Shown: positions 7,851 to 15,875, counted from the first letter of the stretch. The stretch is 40,853 bases of DNA from Acidimicrobiales bacterium (GCA_035540975.1 DATLFN010000074.1:1-40853); one strand, 5' to 3'. Numbers and translations are program-made. The notes: generated from the letters alone by a model not told the origin.

Positions 7851-8660
7851 CTAGGCGCCCAGCGGGCCGCTGGAAAGGGCGTCGCCGCACGAGCACCCCG
7901 GCGCCGATGCCAGCGTGGGGATGGCGGCGAACAGCAGGGCCCGGGTCCGGTCGACGTTGTCGGCCAGCACCTTGAACACCACGTCCATCGTGACGGGCTC
8001 GATGCCGTCCACGCCCTCCAGCCCGGTGTCGTAGTCGGTGACGAGGGCGACGCCGCCGTAGCACAGGCCGAGCTCGCGGGCGAGGTAGGCCTCGGGGTAC
8101 TGCGTCATGTTGATGACGTCCCAGCCGAACGACCGGTACCACGCCGACTCGGCCCGGGTGGAGAAGCGCGGCCCCTGGATCACCACGACCGTCCCGCCGT
8201 CGTGCACCGTGACGCCGACCTCCCGGGCGGCTGACCGCAGCGACGCCCGAAGGTCGGGGCAGTACGGGTCGGCGAAGGCCACGTGGCCGACGACGCCGCC
8301 GTCGAAGAACGTGTCGGCCCGGTCCCGGGTCCGGTCGACCAGCTGGTCCACGAGCACGAACTCACCGGGCCGGACGTCGGGCCGCAGCGACCCGGCCGCG
8401 CACGGCCCGATGATGCGCCGGACCCCGACCTCCCGCAGCGCCCACACGTTCGCCCGGTAGTTGACCCGGTGGGGCGGCAGCTCGTGGTACACGCCGTGGC
8501 GGGGGAGGAACGCCACCGAGCGGCCGCCGACCGTCCCCATGGCCACGGGCGCCGACGGGCTGCCGTAGGGCGTGTGCAACGGCACGAGCTGGACGTCGGA
8601 GAGGAACGAGTAGAACCCCGATCCCCCGAAGACCCCGATCTCGGCCTGCGGCCGGCTCAC
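7851..8660 (-). CDS. mtnP: S-methyl-5'-thioadenosine phosphorylase
   Basis: A 269-residue PNP/MTAP-family protein, normal in length. Phosphate-site motif GGSGFY lies at residues 12-17. LPRHG followed by PHRVNYRANVWAL and the GPCAAGSLRP segment complete the N-terminal half. The NMTQYPEAYLARE motif and a following DYD triplet favour adenine nucleosides (MTA) over guanosine. It converts methylthioadenosine plus phosphate to adenine and methylthioribose-1-phosphate, as part of methionine salvage. The GTG at 8660 is chosen because family similarity begins there. It lies 10 bases after the stop of the zinc-ribbon gene, so the two form one transcript, probably reaching the CpaB-like gene after a 56-bp gap. 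Confidence 0.9.
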   Translation of the reverse strand: MSRPQAEIGVFGGSGFYSFLSDVQLVPLHTPYGSPSAPVAMGTVGGRSVAFLPRHGVYHELPPHRVNYRANVWALREVGVRRIIGPCAAGSLRPDVRPGEFVLVDQLVDRTRDRADTFFDGGVVGHVAFADPYCPDLRASLRSAAREVGVTVHDGGTVVVIQGPRFSTRAESAWYRSFGWDVINMTQYPEAYLARELGLCYGGVALVTDYDTGLEGVDGIEPVTMDVVFKVLADNVDRTRALLFAAIPTLASAPGCSCGDALSSGPLGA

Positions 8661-8670
8661 CGCCGGAGCG

Positions 8671-8994
8671 TCACGAGGCGGCGGCCTTGGTGCCGCTGCC
8701 CGACCCCGCCTTGTCCGACGAGCCCGACGAGGACGGGGGGGACTTGGAGGCCGACGACCCGCCATCGGAGGACGAGCCCGGCTCCTTGGCCTTCGCCGGC
8801 TTCCCTCCGTCCGAGGACGAGCGGCTGTCGGTCTTGTAGAACCCGCTGCCCTTGAAGGCGATGCCGATGTTCCCGAAGACCTTGCGCAGCGGGCCCTCGC
8901 ACTTCGGGCAGGTGGTGAGCGGGTCGTCCCGGAAGGACTGGACGACCTCGAGATGCTCGCCACAGCTCTTGCACGCGTATTCGTAGGTCGGCAT
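8671..8994 (-). CDS. FmdB-family zinc-ribbon protein
   Basis: A 107-residue protein. Residues 1-40 form the classic FmdB/CxxC-CxxC regulatory-type ribbon: MPTYEYAC with C8 and C11, then C29 and C32. Residues 55-107 are a Ser/Gly/Lys low-complexity tail, probably disordered. The start is the ATG at 8994. An in-frame ATG further upstream lies past the CIRCE element and would not give the family N-terminus. FmdB proteins were named from formamidase operons and are called putative regulators, but their role is not established. The gene is first in a minus-strand operon with mtnP. A perfect CIRCE inverted repeat sits 18 bases upstream, suggesting HrcA (heat/protein-folding stress) control. Confidence 0.88.
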   Translation of the reverse strand: MPTYEYACKSCGEHLEVVQSFRDDPLTTCPKCEGPLRKVFGNIGIAFKGSGFYKTDSRSSSDGGKPAKAKEPGSSSDGGSSASKSPPSSSGSSDKAGSGSGTKAAAS

Positions 8995-9012
8995 CGGGTG
9001 CTGCGCCCTTCG

Positions 9013-9039
9013 TTGGCACTCCACGGGTACGAGTGCCAA
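9013..9039. promoter_or_regulatory. CIRCE operator (HrcA binding site)
   Basis: A perfect 9-bp inverted repeat with a 9-base spacer: TTGGCACTC-N9-GAGTGCCAA. The CIRCE consensus is TTAGCACTC-N9-GAGTGCTAA, and actinobacterial sites commonly carry GGCACTC-N9-GAGTGCC. The minus-strand -10-like TACACT (9044 to 9039) abuts it, so the start of the zinc-ribbon transcript would fall inside the repeat, which is the classic repressor position. The galU -10-like hexamer is 38 bp away on the other strand. Confidence 0.85.
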
Positions 9040-9044
9040 GTGTA
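9039..9044 (-). promoter_or_regulatory. -10-like TACACT for the zinc-ribbon operon
   Basis: Reads TACACT on the minus strand and shares its last base with the CIRCE arm. The predicted transcript start, about 7 bases downstream, lies within the operator. Confidence 0.45.
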
Positions 9045-9076
9045 ACGGCCCGGGCGACCTCGGCCCCGCTCGTCCC

Positions 9077-9082
9077 TACGAT
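9077..9082 (+). promoter_or_regulatory. -10-like TACGAT ahead of galU
   Basis: The hexamer ends 6 bases before the ATG at 9089 and there is no ribosome site between them, so a leaderless transcript is likely. Confidence 0.5.
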
Positions 9083-9088
9083 GCCCCC

Positions 9089-9973
9089 ATGACGAGAACG
9101 GTCCGGAAAGTCGTGATCCCGGCGGCAGGGTTGGGAACACGCTTCCTGCCCGCCTCCAAGGCGCAGCCCAAGGAGATGCTGCCCGTCGTCGACAAGCCGG
9201 CGATCCAGTACGTGGTCGAGGAGGCGGTACGGGCGGGCATCCGCGACATCCTCATCATCACCGGGCGGGGCAAGCGCAGCCTGGAGGACCACTTCGACCG
9301 GTCCTTCGAGCTCGAGGCGGAGCTGGCGTCAAAGGACAAGTGCGACCTGCTCGACGAGGTCCGGGCCATCGCCGACATGGCCGACATCCACTACGTGCGC
9401 CAGGGTGAGCCCCGGGGGCTCGGCCACGCCGTCGGCGTCGCCCGCCAGCACGTGGGGAGCGAGCCGTTCGTGGTGATGCTCGGCGACGACATCATGCACG
9501 ACGAGAGCCGGGTGCTCGAGGACATGCTGGCCATCTACGAGCGCTACGGCCGGTCGGTGGTGGCCCTCAAGGAGGTCGCCCGCCACGAGGTGTCGTCCTA
9601 CGGCTGCGCCCGGCCCGAGCCGGTGGAGGAGGGGCTGGTCCGGCTGCTCGGGTTGGTGGAGAAGCCCGAGCCCGAGGACGCGCCGTCCAACCTGGCGGTC
9701 ATGGGGCGCTACGTGTTCACGCCGGAGATCTTCGACGCCCTGGACGAGGTGGAGCCCGGGGCGGGCGGCGAGATCCAGCTCACCGACGCCATCGGGCTGC
9801 TGCTCAAGGAGCAGACGGTGTACGGGCACGTGTTCGAGGAAGGCCGGTACGACATCGGCAACAAGCTCGACTACCTGCGGGCCACCGTGGAGCTGGCCCT
9901 CGAGCGTGAGGACCTGGGCCCGGCGTTCCGGTCGTTCCTCGTCGAGCTGGTCGAGCGCAAGAAGCTGGTCTGA
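9089..9973 (+). CDS. galU: UTP-glucose-1-phosphate uridylyltransferase
   Basis: A 294-residue bacterial GalU of normal length. The nucleotide-binding segment GLGTRFLPASKAQPKEMLP is at residues 14-32, followed by VDKPAIQYVVEEA, and later EIQLTDAI near residue 230. It makes UDP-glucose from UTP and glucose-1-phosphate. This supplies wall and glycan precursors and the UDP-glucose used by GalT. The start is supported by a TACGAT hexamer 6 bases upstream. The next gene (glp/moeA) starts 1 base after the stop. The galU-glp order is conserved in actinobacteria (established for Corynebacterium), which supports the Glp reading of the neighbour. Confidence 0.95.
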   Translation: MTRTVRKVVIPAAGLGTRFLPASKAQPKEMLPVVDKPAIQYVVEEAVRAGIRDILIITGRGKRSLEDHFDRSFELEAELASKDKCDLLDEVRAIADMADIHYVRQGEPRGLGHAVGVARQHVGSEPFVVMLGDDIMHDESRVLEDMLAIYERYGRSVVALKEVARHEVSSYGCARPEPVEEGLVRLLGLVEKPEPEDAPSNLAVMGRYVFTPEIFDALDEVEPGAGGEIQLTDAIGLLLKEQTVYGHVFEEGRYDIGNKLDYLRATVELALEREDLGPAFRSFLVELVERKKLV

Positions 9974-9974
9974 C

Positions 9975-11189
9975 GTGGCGCTGGTCCCGGTGGACGCGGC
10001 GCGCTCGCGGGTGCTGGCCGCGTGCGCCCGCCTCCCCGTGCACCGGGTCGCCCTGGCCGACGCCCTGGGCCTGGTCACCGCCGCGCCCGTGTCCTCGACG
10101 GAGGCCGTCCCCCCCTTCGCCAACACGGCCATGGACGGCTACGCCGTGCGCGCCGCCGACACCACGTCGCCGCCCGTGTCCCTGCGGGTCGTCGGATCGA
10201 TCGCGGCGGGCGACGGGCCCGGTGTGGAGGTCGCCCCCGGCGAGGCGGCCCGGATCATGACCGGGGCGCCGATCCCGCCGGGCGCCGACGCGGTCGTGAT
10301 GGTCGAGCGCACCGAGACCGGCCTCGGCGGCGCCACCGTCGTCGTCCACCACCACGCCCGGCCCGGCGACCACATCCGGGAGGCGGGCGAGGACGTCCGG
10401 CCGGGCCAGGAGGTGTTCCCCGCCGGGACGCTCGTCCGGCCCGGGCACCTGGGCGTGATGGCCAGCGTGGGCCTGGTGGACGTCCCGGTCTTCCGCCGGG
10501 CCACGGTCGGGGTGCTGTCGACGGGCGACGAGCTGGTCGACGGTGGCGGGCCGCTCCGCCCCGGGCAGGTCCGGGACTCCAACCGGCCCACGCTGCTCGC
10601 CCTGGTCCGCCAGGCCGGCTGCCTGGCCGTCGACCTCGGCCGGTGCGGCGATTCGCCGGGCGACCTGCGCGACGCGGTGCGGGGCGGCGTCGCCCTGTGC
10701 GACGCCGTCGTGACCAGCGGCGGCGTCAGCGTGGGCGACTTCGACTACGTGAAGGTGGTGCTGGACGAGCTCTCCGGCGGCACCATGGACTGGATGCAGG
10801 TCGCGGTGAAGCCGGCCAAGCCGTTCGCCTTCGGGGTGATCGCCGGCACGCCCGTCTTCGGCCTGCCCGGCAACCCCGTCTCGTCGATGGTGAGCTTCGA
10901 GCTGTTCGCCCGGCCCGCCCTGCTGGCGATGATGGGCCACGCCGACGTCCACCGGCCCCGGCTGCGGGCGGTGGCCGACGAGGCGCTGTCCCGCCGGGCC
11001 GACGGCAAGCTCCACCTGGTGCGCGTCACGGCGGCGTGGGGCGTCGACGGGCGCTGCCACGTCACGCCCGCCGCCGGTCAGGGATCGCACATGCTCCACG
11101 CCATGGCCCTGTCCAACGCGCTGGCGCTCGTCCCCGACGGCCCGGGCGTCGACGAGGGCGGTGACGTGGACGTCCTGCTCCTCGCCTGA
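9975..11189 (+). CDS. glp: MoeA-family molybdotransferase, gephyrin-like Glp type
   Basis: A 404-residue MoeA-family protein. Visible motifs are PPFANTAMDGYAV near residue 45, MTGAPIPPGADAVVMVE, STGDEL, SGGVSVGDFDYVK and GLPGNPVSSMVSFELF. The fold inserts molybdate into adenylylated molybdopterin. Two facts point to the gephyrin-like Glp subtype: it lies directly after galU, and a GlpR/SepX-like membrane gene lies 3.5 kb downstream in the same run. In Corynebacterium, Glp binds FtsZ and the receptor GlpR and helps cell division. Whether this copy is enzymatic, cytoskeletal or both cannot be read from sequence. The start is GTG 9975, 1 base after the galU stop. Confidence 0.88.
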   Translation: MALVPVDAARSRVLAACARLPVHRVALADALGLVTAAPVSSTEAVPPFANTAMDGYAVRAADTTSPPVSLRVVGSIAAGDGPGVEVAPGEAARIMTGAPIPPGADAVVMVERTETGLGGATVVVHHHARPGDHIREAGEDVRPGQEVFPAGTLVRPGHLGVMASVGLVDVPVFRRATVGVLSTGDELVDGGGPLRPGQVRDSNRPTLLALVRQAGCLAVDLGRCGDSPGDLRDAVRGGVALCDAVVTSGGVSVGDFDYVKVVLDELSGGTMDWMQVAVKPAKPFAFGVIAGTPVFGLPGNPVSSMVSFELFARPALLAMMGHADVHRPRLRAVADEALSRRADGKLHLVRVTAAWGVDGRCHVTPAAGQGSHMLHAMALSNALALVPDGPGVDEGGDVDVLLLA

Positions 11190-11401
11190 TGCTTCGACCT
11201 CATTCGCTCGCTTCGCTCACTCCATTCGGTCGAGTTGGATGGTGCTCCGGCGGGCGAGCGGAGCTCGCCCCGCCTCCGCCCTGCCCCTTCCCGGTGCCCG
11301 CAGCCGCAGAGGCCGCCTCCGGCGGCGAGTGCGGCCACGGACCCCGCGGTAGCGAACGCGGCAAACCTTCCCGGTCACGGCACTAGCGTCGTCGGGCCCC
11401 C
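11190..11401. other. Hairpin-rich gap between glp/moeA and moaA
   Basis: No coding frame is convincing here. It holds TCGACC...GGTCGA around a TTCGCTCGCTTCGCTCAC-type stretch (11197-11235). It also holds a perfect 8-bp stem GGGCGAGC/GCTCGCCC with 3-base loop (11252-11270), and GCCGCC/GGCGGC (11312-11326). No T-run follows the stems. A TAGCGT hexamer at 11384-11389 precedes moaA by 12 bases. Confidence 0.5.
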
Positions 11402-12394
11402 ATGGTGCCCGCCCGTCCCCTCGTCGACCCCTACCGGCGGACCGTCCGCGACCTGCGGGTGTCGGTCACCGACCGCTGCAACCTGCGGTGCGCCTACTGC
11501 ATGCCGGCCGACGGCCTGGCCTGGCTGCCCCGCTCGGAGATCCTCACCTTCGAGGAGATCGAGCGGGTGGCGCGGGTGTGCGTCGAGCGGTTCGGCTTCG
11601 ACGGCATCCGCATCACCGGCGGCGAGCCGACGGTGCGGGCGCACCTGCCCGTGCTCGTGGCCAAGCTGGCCGCCCTGGGCGTCGACCTCTCAATGACCAC
11701 CAACGGCGTCACCCTGGCCGGGATGGCGGCCGAGCTGCGGCGGGCCGGGCTGGGCCGGGTCAACGTGTCGCTCGACTCGCTCCGTCCCGACCGCTTCGCC
11801 GCGCTGACGCGCCGCGACGAGCTGCCCGCCGTGATCGAGGGCATCGACGCCGCCGTCGCCGCCGGGTTCTCCCCCGTCAAGGTGAACTGCGTCCTCACGC
11901 GCGGCGTGAACGACGACGAGGTCGTGGACCTCGCCGCGTTCGGCCGCCAGCGGGGCGTCACCATGCGGTTCATCGAGTTCATGCCGCTGGACGCGTCGGG
12001 CGACTGGGAGGCGGGCGCCGTCGTGCCCATGGACGAGATCGTGTCGAGGATCGACGCCGCCTTCCCGCTGGAGGCGGTCGCCGGGCCGAGCAGCGCCCCC
12101 GCCCGCCGGTTCCGCTACCGCGACGGTGCCGGCGACGTCGGCGTGGTGGCGAGCGTCACCCGCAGCTTCTGCGACACCTGCGACCGGGTCCGGCTCACGG
12201 CCGACGGCCAGTTCCGCCACTGCCTGTTCGCCGTGCGGGAGACCGATCTCCGGGCCGTGCTGCGCGGTGGAGGCACCGACGACGACGTGGCGGCCGCCAT
12301 CGAGGCCGAGGTCGGGCGCAAGTGGTCCGGCCACCGCATCGGCGACGTCCACTTCGTCCGCCCGGCCCGCAGCATGAGCCAGATCGGCGGCTGA
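11402..12394 (+). CDS. moaA: GTP 3',8-cyclase MoaA
   Basis: A 330-residue radical SAM enzyme, normal length. The N-terminal cluster is C26-x3-C30-x2-C33 (DRCNLRCAYCMP), GGEPTVR is at 74-80, and the C-terminal cluster is C257, C260, C274 (FCDTCDRVRL then HC). The protein ends in Gly-Gly, the C-terminal tail that reaches into the MoaA active site. It catalyses the first step of molybdenum-cofactor synthesis, GTP to 3',8-cyclo-7,8-dihydro-GTP, with MoaC completing cPMP. MoaC is encoded 1.6 kb downstream, with a radical SAM gene between. Confidence 0.95.
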   Translation: MVPARPLVDPYRRTVRDLRVSVTDRCNLRCAYCMPADGLAWLPRSEILTFEEIERVARVCVERFGFDGIRITGGEPTVRAHLPVLVAKLAALGVDLSMTTNGVTLAGMAAELRRAGLGRVNVSLDSLRPDRFAALTRRDELPAVIEGIDAAVAAGFSPVKVNCVLTRGVNDDEVVDLAAFGRQRGVTMRFIEFMPLDASGDWEAGAVVPMDEIVSRIDAAFPLEAVAGPSSAPARRFRYRDGAGDVGVVASVTRSFCDTCDRVRLTADGQFRHCLFAVRETDLRAVLRGGGTDDDVAAAIEAEVGRKWSGHRIGDVHFVRPARSMSQIGG

Positions 12395-12446
12395 GCCACT
12401 GATCCGGGCGGTCGGGCGGCCCGAGGCGCCGGCGGCCGCCACCGTC

Positions 12447-12452
12447 TAGTCT
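12447..12452 (+). promoter_or_regulatory. -10-like TAGTCT ahead of radical SAM gene
   Basis: The hexamer ends 8 bases before the ATG at 12461 and no ribosome site intervenes, so the start is probably leaderless. Confidence 0.45.
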
Positions 12453-12460
12453 GCGGGCAG

Positions 12461-13981
12461 ATGGCCCGGCCCGCTGGCCGTTCGCTCCCGGGCGAGGACG
12501 CACCGGTCGTACACCTGGTGATGCCGCCATGGGCGGGCCTCGGCATCCACCGCACGTTCGGCCACCGCATGCCGCCCATGGCGCTGCTCGTGCTCGCCGC
12601 CCTGGCCCGTCGCGAGGGCTGGAGGGTGCGCTACGTCGACCTCAACGCCGACATCCTGCCCAGGGAGACGCCCGACCTGGTGGGCTTGAGCGTCTGGACG
12701 ATGCTGGCGCCCCAGGCGTACGAGCTGGCCGACGCCTACCGGGCGCGCGGCGTCCCCGTCGTGCTGGGCGGCGTCCACCCCTCGATGCTGCCGGGCGAGG
12801 CGCTCCGTCACGCCGACGCGGTGGTGGTCGGCGAGGCCGAGTCGGTGTTCCCCCGGGTGCTGGCCGACGCGGCGGCCGGGCGCATGGCCGGCGTCTACCA
12901 GGGGACGTGGGGCGACATGTCGGCGGTGCCCAGGGTCGGGGAGTGGACCGACCTCCTGGAGAACACGCCGTGGGGCCGGTACCTGCCCCGGAACACCGTC
13001 CAGACCACGCGCGGCTGCCGCTTCAACTGCGACTTCTGCTCGGTGATCCGCATCAACGGGAGGGGCTCGCGCCATCGCGATCCCGACGAGATCGTCGAGG
13101 AGATCCGCGTCCTCGACCGGCGGGGCCAGAAGTTCGGCCCCTTCTTCCACGTCACGTTCCTGGACGACGACTTCGCCGCCGACCTCGAGTTCTCGGCGGC
13201 CATGTCGGAGGCGATCATCCGCTCGGGCCTCAAGTTCTCGTGGGCCGCCCAGGCGTCCATCGGCCTGGCCGGCGATCCGAAGATGGTCGACCTCGTGTCA
13301 CGGGCCGGCTGCACGGTGCTCTTCACCGGCTTCGAGGGCATCACCCGCGAGACGCTCGTGGAGTGCAACAAGAAGAACCGGCCCCACCTCTACGGCGAGT
13401 CGATCAAGCGCCTGCACGACCACAACATCCTGGTGGAGGGCGGCTTCATCTTCGGGTTCGACGCCGACGAGCCCAACGTGTTCGACGACACGGCCGAGTT
13501 CGTGGATCGCATCGAGGTGGACGCCGCCCACTTCTCCATCCTCACGCCCCTTCCGGGCACGCACACCTTCGCCCGCATGGCCGGCGACGGGCGCATCGTC
13601 AGCTACGACTGGGGCGAGTACGACCTGTACCACGCCGTCTTCGACCCGGCCCGGATGACCCGCCAGCAACTCCAGGACGGCCTGTGGCGGGCATACCGGA
13701 CCTTCTACGCCGGGAACCGGCGCTGGCGGCGGTGGCGGCGCCACGTCGGCATGCGCCTCAACCCGGTGGTGGGCACCACGATCACCCTCACCAACGCCAA
13801 CTACGCGCGGCGCTTCCGGCCCCACGAGACGAAGCGCCCGCGCTACGTCGCCGACCCGGGGGACCTGAAGGACCTGCTGGTCACCAGCACGGCGCCGGCG
13901 TCGCAGGCCATCACGACCGCCGTCGCCCAGTTCGTAGCAAAGCCGCAGGCCCGCGCGGCAAAGGCCGACTCGGGCGTCTGA
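12461..13981 (+). CDS. B12-binding-type radical SAM protein, substrate unknown
   Basis: A 506-residue protein with a class B radical SAM layout. Residues 15-140 form a Rossmann-like cobalamin-binding-type domain (VGLSVWTMLAPQAYELA, VLGGVHPSMLPGEAL, VVVGEAE). The [4Fe-4S] motif C186-x3-C190-x2-C193 (RGCRFNCDFC) follows, then a TIM-barrel-like region with FEGITRETL and GGFIFGFDADEP. The DxHxxG cobalamin ligand motif is not evident, which is common in this class. Such enzymes methylate or rearrange unactivated carbons. It sits between moaA and moaC, but no such enzyme is known in molybdopterin synthesis, so the placement may be incidental. The C-terminal 60 residues are unassigned. Confidence 0.85.
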   Translation: MARPAGRSLPGEDAPVVHLVMPPWAGLGIHRTFGHRMPPMALLVLAALARREGWRVRYVDLNADILPRETPDLVGLSVWTMLAPQAYELADAYRARGVPVVLGGVHPSMLPGEALRHADAVVVGEAESVFPRVLADAAAGRMAGVYQGTWGDMSAVPRVGEWTDLLENTPWGRYLPRNTVQTTRGCRFNCDFCSVIRINGRGSRHRDPDEIVEEIRVLDRRGQKFGPFFHVTFLDDDFAADLEFSAAMSEAIIRSGLKFSWAAQASIGLAGDPKMVDLVSRAGCTVLFTGFEGITRETLVECNKKNRPHLYGESIKRLHDHNILVEGGFIFGFDADEPNVFDDTAEFVDRIEVDAAHFSILTPLPGTHTFARMAGDGRIVSYDWGEYDLYHAVFDPARMTRQQLQDGLWRAYRTFYAGNRRWRRWRRHVGMRLNPVVGTTITLTNANYARRFRPHETKRPRYVADPGDLKDLLVTSTAPASQAITTAVAQFVAKPQARAAKADSGV

Positions 13982-14025
13982 GCCCTTGCGCCCCGCCGCC
14001 TCGCCGGCGCCGCGACACCACGCCG

Positions 14026-14031
14026 TAGACT
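14026..14031 (+). promoter_or_regulatory. -10-like TAGACT ahead of moaC
   Basis: The hexamer ends 7 bases before the ATG at 14039, compatible with a leaderless transcript. Confidence 0.5.
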
Positions 14032-14038
14032 GAACCGC

Positions 14039-14548
14039 ATGTCGGAGCGTGGACTCACCCATATCGACCCGCTGGGCCGCGCCCGCATGGTCGACGTCAC
14101 GCCGAAGGAGCCCACGCACCGCCGGGCGGTGGCCCGCTGCAAGGTGTTCATGCAGCCGGAGACGACGTCCATGGTCGCCACCAACGCGGTCACCAAGGGC
14201 GACGTGCTGGGCGTGGCGCGCGTCGCCGGGATCCAGGCGGCCAAGCGCACCGTCGACCTCATCCCCTTGTGCCACCAGCTCACCATCGGCTCGGTGTACG
14301 TCAACTTCACGATCGGCGACGACAACGTCGAGATCGAGGCCCAGGTCGAGACGGTCGATCGCACCGGCGTGGAGATGGAGGCGCTCACCGCCGCCGCGGT
14401 GGCGGCGCTCACCATCTACGACATGTGCAAGTCGTCCGACCGCACGATGGTGATCGGCGACCTGGCCCTGTGGGAGAAGACGGGCGGGCGAATGGGGACG
14501 TGGCGCCGGCCGACGCCCGAACTGGCCGAGGGCGTCCCCGACATCTAG
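14039..14548 (+). CDS. moaC: Cyclic pyranopterin monophosphate synthase MoaC
   Basis: A 169-residue protein, usual length. Family signatures are visible: MVDVTPKEPTHRRAVA near residue 17, VTKGDVLGVARVAGIQAAKRT, then DLIPLCHQL, EVEALTAAAVAALTIYDMCK-like region near 110-126, and a closing kinase-free C-terminus. It turns the MoaA product into cPMP, the second step of molybdenum-cofactor synthesis. The start at ATG 14039 has a TAGACT hexamer 7 bases upstream. The 57 bases after the radical SAM stop hold only this promoter-like element, so moaC probably has its own transcript start. Confidence 0.95.
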   Translation: MSERGLTHIDPLGRARMVDVTPKEPTHRRAVARCKVFMQPETTSMVATNAVTKGDVLGVARVAGIQAAKRTVDLIPLCHQLTIGSVYVNFTIGDDNVEIEAQVETVDRTGVEMEALTAAAVAALTIYDMCKSSDRTMVIGDLALWEKTGGRMGTWRRPTPELAEGVPDI

Positions 14549-14698
14549 GCCGCCCCGGGCGAATGCCCGTTCGCTCCACTGGCGCGCCCGGCGGGGTCCG
14601 TGCAAGGATCACCCGCACACGTCCAGACCGAGCATCCACCGCCTGGGGAAGCGGCGAATGTACGGTCTCCGAGTTCACGAAAGCGGGTCGAGGAGCTC

Positions 14699-15205
14699 TT
14701 GACGATCGTGGTGCTGCTGGTACTTGCCGGGATCTGGGCAGCCGTGCTGGTCCCGCCCATGATGCGGGCCCGGTCCGAGTCGAGACCAGCCGATTCCATC
14801 GGCAACTTCCGCCACCAGCTGAGCGTCCTCCGCCGTACGGGGCCCACCGTGGTGCCGCCGGCGCACGCCCTCCGCATCCCCAGCTTCTCGGCAGCGCCCT
14901 TGCCCACCTACCAGATGGCCCGCACGTACTCCACCGAGGGTGCCCGCCGGGCCCGCACCATGAAGCGCCGCCGCGACGTGCTGTTCACGCTGGTCGCCGC
15001 CATGGGCATCACGCTCGTTCTCGGCATGCTGCCCCCGTTCCGCGCCGTGCTGTGGCTGCACCTGGCGTGCGACGTGGCGTTCGGCGCCTACGTCGCCCTC
15101 CTGATCAAGATCCGCAACGAGGCGGCCGAGCGCGAGATGAAGCTCCGGTTCCTGCCCGCCGCGCAGCCGGACAACGTCCTGCTGCTCCGCCGCTCCGCCA
15201 ACTAG
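14699..15205 (+). CDS. glpR: GlpR/SepX-like membrane protein (receptor for gephyrin-like Glp)
   Basis: A 168-residue protein with membrane segments at residues 2-20, 94-112 and 117-137. The N-terminal segment runs into IWAAVLVPPMMRARSES and then a NFRHQLSVLRR block. The C-terminal part is RRRDVLFTL... with a final LLIKIRN and an AEREMKLRFLP tail. This layout and wording match the actinobacterial GlpR/SepX family, which binds Glp and FtsZ-ring components at the division site. A glp/moeA gene with the expected galU neighbour lies upstream, supporting the call. The start is a TTG at 14699 with AGGAG 3 bases upstream. The frame is open further 5', so an earlier start cannot be excluded. Confidence 0.75.
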   Translation: MTIVVLLVLAGIWAAVLVPPMMRARSESRPADSIGNFRHQLSVLRRTGPTVVPPAHALRIPSFSAAPLPTYQMARTYSTEGARRARTMKRRRDVLFTLVAAMGITLVLGMLPPFRAVLWLHLACDVAFGAYVALLIKIRNEAAEREMKLRFLPAAQPDNVLLLRRSAN

Positions 15206-15224
15206 CAGCGGGCCGGGCGCCGGC

Positions 15225-15875
15225 GTGGCGCGCGACGCGAGGGGCGGTCGGGGAGACGAGCTGCTCGCCTTGTGCGAGCCGTTGCTGGCCGAGCTCGACG
15301 CCGCCCACAGCGCCCGCGAACGGGCGCTGGCCGCCTGCCGCCGCACCATCCGGGCGTGCGGCAGCGCCATCCGCGCCGTGCACCGCGGCGAGGCGGAGAC
15401 GGTCGAACGGCGCACGTCCGAGGCGGCGGCGTCGCTGCGTGAGGCCCAGGCTGCGCTCGGGCCGCATCCGCGTGTCGCCTCCGCCGGCTTCCTGCACGAC
15501 GCCGAGAAGGAGTACGCCGAGGCACTCCTGACCGCCGCCCTGGTCGAGGGCCGGCCCCTGCCCGACCCGGCCGAGGTCGGCGTCGGCGTCGCCGCCTGGC
15601 TCTGCGGTCTGGCCGAGGCCGCCTCCGAGCTGAGGCGTCACCTGCTGGACCGCATCCGTGAGGGCCAGCTGGAGCGGGGCGAGGAGCTGCTGGACGCCAT
15701 GGAGGACGTGTACGACGTGCTCGTGACCGTCGACTACCCCGATGCCATCACCGGCGGCCTCCGGCGGACGACCGACGCCCTGCGGGCGGTGCTGGAGCGC
15801 AGCCGGTCGGACGTCACGACCACCGTCATCCAGTCCCGCCTGCGAGCGGCCATCGAGAAGCGCTCGGACGGCTAG
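15225..15875 (+). CDS. Translin-family protein
   Basis: A 216-residue all-helical protein. The middle and C-terminal parts are the recognisable translin portion: FLHDAEKEYAEALL near 90, GVAAWLCGLAEAASELRRHLLD, and then the strong signature YDVLVTVDYPDAITGGLRRTTD at roughly 165-186. Translins bind single-stranded nucleic acids, and with TRAX the eukaryotic ones degrade RNA. Bacterial and archaeal relatives have not been assigned a clear role and are sometimes mislabelled as haloacid dehalogenases. The first 60 residues are a basic helical extension. The start is GTG 15225, 19 bases after the GlpR-like gene, so it is probably in the same transcript. Its TAG stop overlaps the -10-like hexamer of the tRNA. 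Confidence 0.75.
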   Translation: MARDARGGRGDELLALCEPLLAELDAAHSARERALAACRRTIRACGSAIRAVHRGEAETVERRTSEAAASLREAQAALGPHPRVASAGFLHDAEKEYAEALLTAALVEGRPLPDPAEVGVGVAAWLCGLAEAASELRRHLLDRIREGQLERGEELLDAMEDVYDVLVTVDYPDAITGGLRRTTDALRAVLERSRSDVTTTVIQSRLRAAIEKRSDG

